Assembly (NCBI GenBank): GCA_022829145.1
Contig: CM040763.1
Location: forward strand, 8,538,141 to 8,602,140
Origin: Albula goreensis
Lineage: Eukaryota; Chordata; Actinopteri; Albuliformes; Albulidae
Reading direction: 5' to 3'
Length of the DNA stretch: 64,000 bases
The translations under genes were made by a program, and so were the position numbers. Below, piece after piece: positions 61,517-64,000 of this stretch (positions are counted from its first letter, which is position 1; each line of letters begins with the position of its first letter). The notes below the pieces were generated by a model. The model was not told the origin of the DNA, made no database searches, and saw only the letters and a list, made by a program, of their open reading frames with translations.

Positions 61517-61701
61517 CAGATCTGGGTCTAGGGAGTCTGCAGTGTCAGCAGGTTTCTGCGCCTTTCTCTCAATCAGCAGCCAACGTAGGCCCTGACAACA
61601 AGGCGTGTTCGCCTTGCAGCCAATCGATGACCTAAATTAAGAAGAAGAGAAAAACCAGGAAGGCACAAGGCACAACAGTCATCTAGGACTGAAGTCTGGA
61701 C
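61517..61701. mobile_element. Short TIR element (copy 4)
   Basis: The left end CAGATCTGGGTCTAGGGAGT then CTGCAGTGTCAGCAGGTTTCTG has the same word order as the other copies. The right end inverts to CCAGACTTCAGTCCTAGATGAC. The middle contains CAGCCAATCGATGACCTAAATTAAG, comparable with CCAATCAATGAGTTAAATTAA in copy 3. About 185 bases, non-coding. Confidence 0.5.
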
Positions 61702-64000
61702 GGCTGTTTTAGTTAGAGGGTGAGGGATTCACGCTGAGTGCTGAATGCTTTCAGACCTCAGGCCCAAAGGCTCCAGCCAGGTTTAGTAACTTGGTGTGAT
61801 TGCAGCAACACTCGTGAAACAGAGGCAGAGAGTGGTGGAGCAGAGGGTCACAGATCTAGCTGGGAAAGAAAAGTTCCCCCCTCGTTTGATCAGTAACTTT
61901 GCAAACAGGATAGGGGTGTCAAATCTGTCATACAAATAAGAGTGTTTGTCTCAGCATGTCTCCTTTCACTGAAATGTCCATTTTCAACTTGCAACATTGT
62001 GCAACACAATTTTCAAACTGCAGGATGAGACGCTACTGCTTAAAAAGACCAGGATGAGCCTGGAGCGCTTTTAATGCTGCAGGTATATGCTGCGCTATTA
62101 CTCACCACGCAGGATGTGCCATCCCCTTTCATCAAATACATTTCTCAAAGCATACTTTAATGGGAAATATAAACAGGAATACTTCTATCTAATCAGCTAA
62201 AAAGCAAACATCTGCTCAGATTGACATCTCGATGTATGATTAATAGCCACAATTAATTAATATTTACTGTTAAGCTTGAATGTACTTGGAGGATATGGGA
62301 ATAGCAAAACTTCCAACATCAGCAATTCCAAGCAAATTTATAGTGAGTTTTTTTTTTTTACATTTGAATATACACCATAATCTTTCAAAGGTGTTTGGAG
62401 GTGAAGATATACCTCCTGAAGCAAAAAGGAAAAGCCCATCTCAGAAGATCATGTGAATGCGTTTCTGTTATTGAATTAAAGGAAAGTATCTCTTACACCT
62501 CACATGCAGCTGCCTCTGTCAGGGATACATTATCAGGAAGTGAAGACAGGAGGGAAACTAATTTCCATAATAATGAAAAAACTTTCATTTTTTCTATTTA
62601 CCAGAGAGGAATGAATGGGGGAGTTATTTTTCCCTCCCCTTCTCAGTAATGATTTTAACATTGTGGCAAGCAAAGTCAGCTCACCAAGCATTTGTCATGT
62701 GTGCATCATGTTTTGTTTGTTTTACGGACTGATCGTTTGTTACCTACTGCTGTATGCTAATTTCTCTCATAAGGAATGCAGGGATTTTTTTTCATGGGTC
62801 ACCCTGAATGGGATTTTATACACCACAACTGAAAAAAGTATTTGTCTGATGTTGTTGCATATCGTTTGCATATGTTTTCCATTGGCTGATATCAGACCCT
62901 CAGCTACATCCAGATATTAAAATTAAAGATGAAAATCTTCTGAAACAGCCTTGCTTGTGTTTCCAATAACTGTCTTGCTGTTCAGCACAACTGCATTCAG
63001 CTTCAGCTCATAGACAGATGAAAACAGTGTAGCAAGTAGAAAGCATTTAACTTTCCACCTTGCTACTCTGCCATTGGTCCCTGTGTCCCTGCACCAGTGT
63101 CTTTCTGATGGTGGAGTAAGGAACAGCAAGGTGAGAGACACCTACAGATCCCTGGATGGTATTGTAGGGTTCTTTAGGAACTGTTTCATGATCTTGGCAT
63201 GATGTGCCTCTAGAATATCTGTACAGTCAGCTTCACTCTGATGGAAAGGGCCAAAGTTAGTCAGTAGGTTTCAATGGCATGTTTCTTGATTGTGTCAATT
63301 CATTAACTGGACCCTCATGACTGAAGGAAATCATTGATCCACCTGTTATTCAGGTAACTGGGGGGGGGTCATGTTTTAATAAGGAAGACTCTGCCCTCTA
63401 CAAGCAAACTGTCCCCTCCAATACTTCAGACACTCCTTTTAAGATATTTTTTTTTGCAGTTTGAAGACAACAGACATAAGAGAAATGTAGTATCGTAGCT
63501 CTGGGGAAAACCAATGAATTACCTGAATGAACTTTACCAAAGTCCTTATGTAACGTGCAGTTACAAGAGGGAATGTAGAGTTAAATGCCATTTAAGAGCT
63601 CTGCAGTAATTGAGTAAGATGAGTATAAAATGTCACCAGACAGACTGATCTCTGCATGGATGACAGAAGATTAGCACTTTCTTGCCAGCTGTTTTTTATA
63701 GTTGGGTGGGTTTTTGACTCACAGCTTTATGAATTTTCTGATAAACTTTCAATGTATAGAACTATTCTTTTTATTTGTTTGCAAACTCAATACAGTGAAA
63801 TATTTATGAAACTGCTTACACAAACTGTTCTCGAGGCAAAAAAACAATACATCAGTTTTCTTTTTTGAAAATCCCCCTTGAACACTGCCATGTTCATTCT
63901 GGAGGGACTTTGTCAATCCTTGAATTTATAGAAAAAAATAAAGTTCTGTTTGTTCTCTTAGATGTGTCTAACATCCAAAAATGAACAAATCAAAAGTATG
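61702..64000. other. Non-coding right end of the window
   Basis: No gene is supported. The segment 62200-62270 holds GATTAATAG and AATTAATTAATATT homeodomain-type sites. A GGGGGGGGG run lies at about 63361-63369. The segment about 63050-63300 may be a DNA-transposon relic. Frames at 62395-62920 and 63656-63868 have no recognisable motif. Confidence 0.45.
63050..63300 (-). mobile_element. Possible DNA-transposon relic
   Basis: In frame-shifted pieces on the minus strand the translation suggests a helix-turn-helix-like run: AKIMKQFLKNPTIPSRDL, a stop, then AVPYSTIRKTL. This resembles the spacing of transposase DNA-binding domains, where a SVSTVRR-type recognition helix follows an alpha-helical stretch. 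There are stops and at least one frameshift. No catalytic motif or inverted repeat was found, so this is tentative and could be coincidence. Confidence 0.2.

Overview
This 64 kb window looks like nuclear DNA from a vertebrate, most likely a ray-finned fish. It is AT-rich and intron- or desert-like, with no bacterial-style gene packing. It has long (CA)n/(TG)n microsatellites, a decayed Tc1/mariner transposase, and several copies of a tRNA-headed SINE whose tail resembles one common in teleost genomes. No complete protein-coding gene, rRNA, tRNA gene or CRISPR array could be supported. Nearly all open frames over 60 codons look like chance. Many lie on simple repeats or overlap other frames on both strands, and none shows a domain I recognise.

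Coding potential is limited to three short exon-like segments, all hypothetical. Two are on the minus strand: 6377-6339 (13 codons, clean GTAAGT donor, upstream in-frame stop) and 58656-58564 (31 codons, GTATGG donor, TATA box 82 bases upstream). Both end with a lysine codon in phase 0. They could therefore be alternative first exons of one gene whose body lies left of position 1, with the window as its promoter region and long 5' introns. This is inference. The third is on the plus strand at 13341-13440 and ends at a GTGAGC donor.

Layout. 1-6.3 kb: non-coding, with a C/T-rich block near 3.6-3.9 kb. 6.3-8.2 kb: CpG-containing promoter-like zone with the first minus-strand exon candidate and a perfect CRE palindrome. 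10-13 kb: Tc1 relic and two SINEs. 13-20 kb: candidate exon, a 140-base (TG) tract, a (CA) tract, a CTCF-like site and a perfect four-unit heat-shock element. 20-31 kb: quiet DNA, with a short terminal-inverted-repeat element at 26.6 kb. 30-38 kb: blocks resembling conserved enhancers (homeodomain, POU, SOX and FOX motifs) and an 18-base minisatellite. 38-49 kb: more TIR elements, a possible solo LTR and a GC-rich G-run block. 49-64 kb: further enhancer-like blocks, the TATA-driven exon candidate, a SINE, another TIR element and a possible DNA-transposon relic.

The reading is a gene-poor regulatory landscape in a fish genome, lightly populated with old repeats. Conservation claims are by eye and would need a multi-species alignment.
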